DNA of 37,500 nucleotides. Source: Apostichopus japonicus (taxonomy: Eukaryota > Echinodermata > Holothuroidea > Aspidochirotida > Stichopodidae). Where the stretch lies: NCBI RefSeq assembly GCF_037975245.1, contig NC_092562.1, forward strand, positions 1 to 37,500, given 5' to 3'. A model generated the notes under the pieces. That model had not been told where the DNA came from and made no database searches. It saw only the letters and a program-made list of their open reading frames with translations. Made by a program: the position numbers and the translations under genes. Below, piece after piece: positions 35,485 through 37,500 of this stretch (the first letter of the stretch is position 1; the number at the start of each line of letters is the position of its first letter).

Positions 35485-37000
35485 CTACCGGTGAAAAACA
35501 CCTACTTTGGGGGAGAACCTCAAAAACGTATAGACTATACCCCCTTCCCGAAAATTAATGCTACCGTATGAGCTGTCTACACGTAGCTACGACTCTTGTC
35601 TCCCACATAGCCAAAATTCAGCTCCGTCACATACCCTCGGTGGAAAGGAAGGGGTACCGAAAAGAGGTACTTTTTTAACTTTTCAAGACAAAAACACCTA
35701 TTTTTGGCGCAGATAGAAATCATATATACAAAGAGCCTTTTCCGGTCATATAATTACACGAAATTGATGTATGACAATGACGAGGGTGTCTTCTACTACA
35801 CGTCAAAATTTCATTTCGATGGGTACTTCAGAGAGGACAGGAGGGGGGGTTGACAAGAGGGGGTTTTCCAACTTTTGCACGTATGAAGAACACGTATTTC
35901 TATCGGGTCCTCTGGGACCCTATATCTCCCGAACGGAAGCAGGTATGGACCTGGGAGTTGCAGATTTGGACTCCTGGGCATCGATTACCCCCTGTGACGT
36001 CATTTTGACCAAATCCATTTTGGGGCAATTTCGGTAAAAACCGTAAGGGGTACGTACCCCTTATGGTTTTTTTGGGTGAAAATAATTTTTGTCGCAAAGA
36101 CGGGCAGTGTGTATCTTTTCTGATTGTTCTCGACACGCTGATCACGAATCTGAAGTTAATTTTGGAATTGGGTGTTGTGTGGGGGCATGGGGGGCCAAAA
36201 ACCATTGGGAGGGGGGCACGACCCCAAGTGGGTGTCTCCAAAAAAGAACGAAATACACCTGTTCTGGTGCTTCTTGGGGTGCTGATGATGAATCTGAGAT
36301 TATTTTGGCGGTTCGTAGGCGTGGGGAGTGGTGGGGGAATTTAATACCTTCCGGGCGTCCCATGGCGCACGCTACCGAGAGTTTTTTGCTGACTGTTTGT
36401 ACTTTTCCTCAAAATGACCCCCCTACCACCCCGGAGAAGTGACAAACCTAAAAGTTTTATTCTAATTTTGGAAAGGGGACACCCTAGCGGTGGTACCCTT
36501 AAAAGATGGCCGTAATCGGACCACTCCAGTAACCATGGTAACGCTCCAAAGTAGAAGGGTCGTGATTTTCCCGTACATAGTAACACTAATTATTATGACT
36601 TTTTCGGATTTTTTTCAAACTGACCCCCCTACCACCCCGGAGAAGAGACCCACCTACAGGTTTCATCTTATTTTAGAAAGGGGACACCCTAGCGGTGGTA
36701 CCCCGAAAAGATGGCCGTAATCGGACCACCCCAGTAACCATGGTAACGCTCCAGAGTAGAAGAGTCGGGATTTTCCCGTACATAGTAACACTAATTATTA
36801 TGGCCTTTTCGGTTTTTTTTCCAAAATGACCCCCCTACCACCCCGGAGAAGAGACCCACCTACAAGTTTTATTCAAATGTGGGAAGGGGACACACTAGCG
36901 GTGACAACCTGAAAATATGGGGGAAATCGGACTGATTCCCATAACCATGGTAACGCTCAAAAGTATAAATGTCGGGATTTCGAAAAAACGTTTATAACTA
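35485..37000. repeat. Array unit 2.8 (short, 1516 bp)
   Basis: A short unit with the GTAC insertion (near 36053), very close to units 2.2 and 2.6. Two intact X-boxes. Confidence 0.9.
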
Positions 37001-37500
37001 CTACCGGTGAAAAACACCTACTTTGGGGGAGAACCTCAAAAACGTATAGACTATACCCCCTTCCCGAAATTAATGCTACCGTATGAGTTGTCTACACGTA
37101 GCTACGACTCTTGTCTCCCACATAGCCAAAATTCAGCTCCGTCACATACCCTCGGTGGAAAGGAAGGGGTACCGAAAAGAGGTACTTTTTTAACTTTTCA
37201 AGACAAAAACACCTATTTTTGGCGCAGATAGAAATCATATATACAAAGAGCCTTTTCCGGTCATATAATTACACGAAATTGATGTATGACAATGACGAGG
37301 GTGTCTTCTACTACACGTCAAAATTTCATTTCGATGGGTACTTCAGAGAGGACAGGAGGGGGGGTTGACAAGAGGGGGTTTTCCAACTTTTGCACGTATG
37401 AAGAACACGTATTTCTATCGGGTCCTCTGGGACCCTATATCTCCCGAACGGAAGCAGGTATGGACCTGGGAGTTGCAGATTTGGACTCCTGGGCATCGAT
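37001..37500. repeat. Array unit 2.9, partial at window edge
   Basis: First 500 bp of a further unit. One A is missing from CCCGAAAATTAATG near 37067. The window ends before its CRE and palindrome. Confidence 0.9.

Larger units (their letters stand above)
24482..37500. repeat. Subtelomeric tandem array, module copy 2 (open at right)
   Basis: Eight full units of 1721, 1516, 1512, 1507, 1513, 1516, 1718 and 1516 bp and a ninth cut off by the window. The mix is mainly short units with long ones at positions 1 and 7, unlike the alternating pattern of copy 1. All units carry CTCCTGGGCATC, and all full units carry GGAATTGGG in the core. Already 13.0 kb, it is longer than the 11.6 kb array of copy 1. 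Confidence 0.95.

Noticed and set aside
9489-37231. Recurring short open frames of 60-146 codons in every array unit, on both strands and overlapping each other
   Set aside because: They are repeated only because the DNA is repeated. They overlap in several frames, differ by frameshifts between near-identical units (for example the extra G in units 2.3 and 2.5), and show no known domain. No coding constraint is visible.
1-37500. tRNA, rRNA or snRNA genes
   Set aside because: No tRNA A-box/B-box pair with a cloverleaf, no rRNA core sequence and no snRNA signature was noticed by eye. A covariance search would be needed to exclude small RNAs.
7342-37500. Naming the species from sequence style (TTAGGG telomere, GACGTCA and AGGTCA-rich repeats)
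   Set aside because: These features are shared widely among animals and some other eukaryotes. I have no sequence match to justify a name.

Overview
This window is a chromosome end from a eukaryote with TTAGGG-type telomeres. It starts inside the terminal telomere, with the C-rich strand reading 5'->3', and runs inward through subtelomeric repeat DNA. I found no protein-coding gene, tRNA or rRNA that I can support. Telomeres of this type occur in animals, many fungi and some protists. Nuclear-receptor, ETS, CRE and RFX-like motifs make an animal plausible, but the species cannot be named from this sequence.

Layout. (1) 1-7341: terminal telomere, about 1,220 CCCTAA repeats, nearly perfect for 6 kb and richer in C-run variants in the innermost 1.3 kb. 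(2) 7342-9202: a 1.86 kb non-tandem subtelomeric block, rich in transcription-factor-like motifs. (3) 9203-20846: a tandem array of seven units plus a stub. Units come in sizes near 1.51, 1.71 and 1.92 kb, differing by whole numbers of a ~205 bp sub-repeat. (4) 20847-21810: diverged ~205 bp sub-repeats without the core. (5) 21811-22090: a short unique stretch with strong hairpins and an octamer/CRE pair. (6) 22091-22364: twelve copies of a ~21 bp motif. (7) 22367-22620: an interstitial telomeric tract of 42 perfect repeats. (8) 22621-37500: the same module again, starting at the same base next to the telomeric repeats. Its 1.86 kb block differs from the first by seven substitutions, and its own tandem array (eight full units and a ninth cut by the window edge) runs off the end.

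The main result is the module itself. A 15.0 kb segment (about 7346-22364) lies between telomeric tracts of the same orientation, and its tips carry a 23 bp inverted repeat (20 of 23 positions match). A second copy follows. This resembles yeast Y' elements separated by internal telomere tracts, or the subtelomeric cassettes that spread to chromosome ends in telomerase-independent survivors, more than a simple satellite. The two inner arrays have evolved partly on their own: a diagnostic base sorts almost perfectly by module, while the edge units keep shared ancestral differences, as expected of gene conversion after a whole-module duplication.

Each ~205 bp sub-repeat carries a palindromic site matching the RFX X-box consensus (39 intact copies by hand count), and each large unit carries one perfect CRE octamer and one long palindrome whose centre differs in length between units. 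These may be binding or hairpin-forming elements of a chromosome-end structure; that role is inference.
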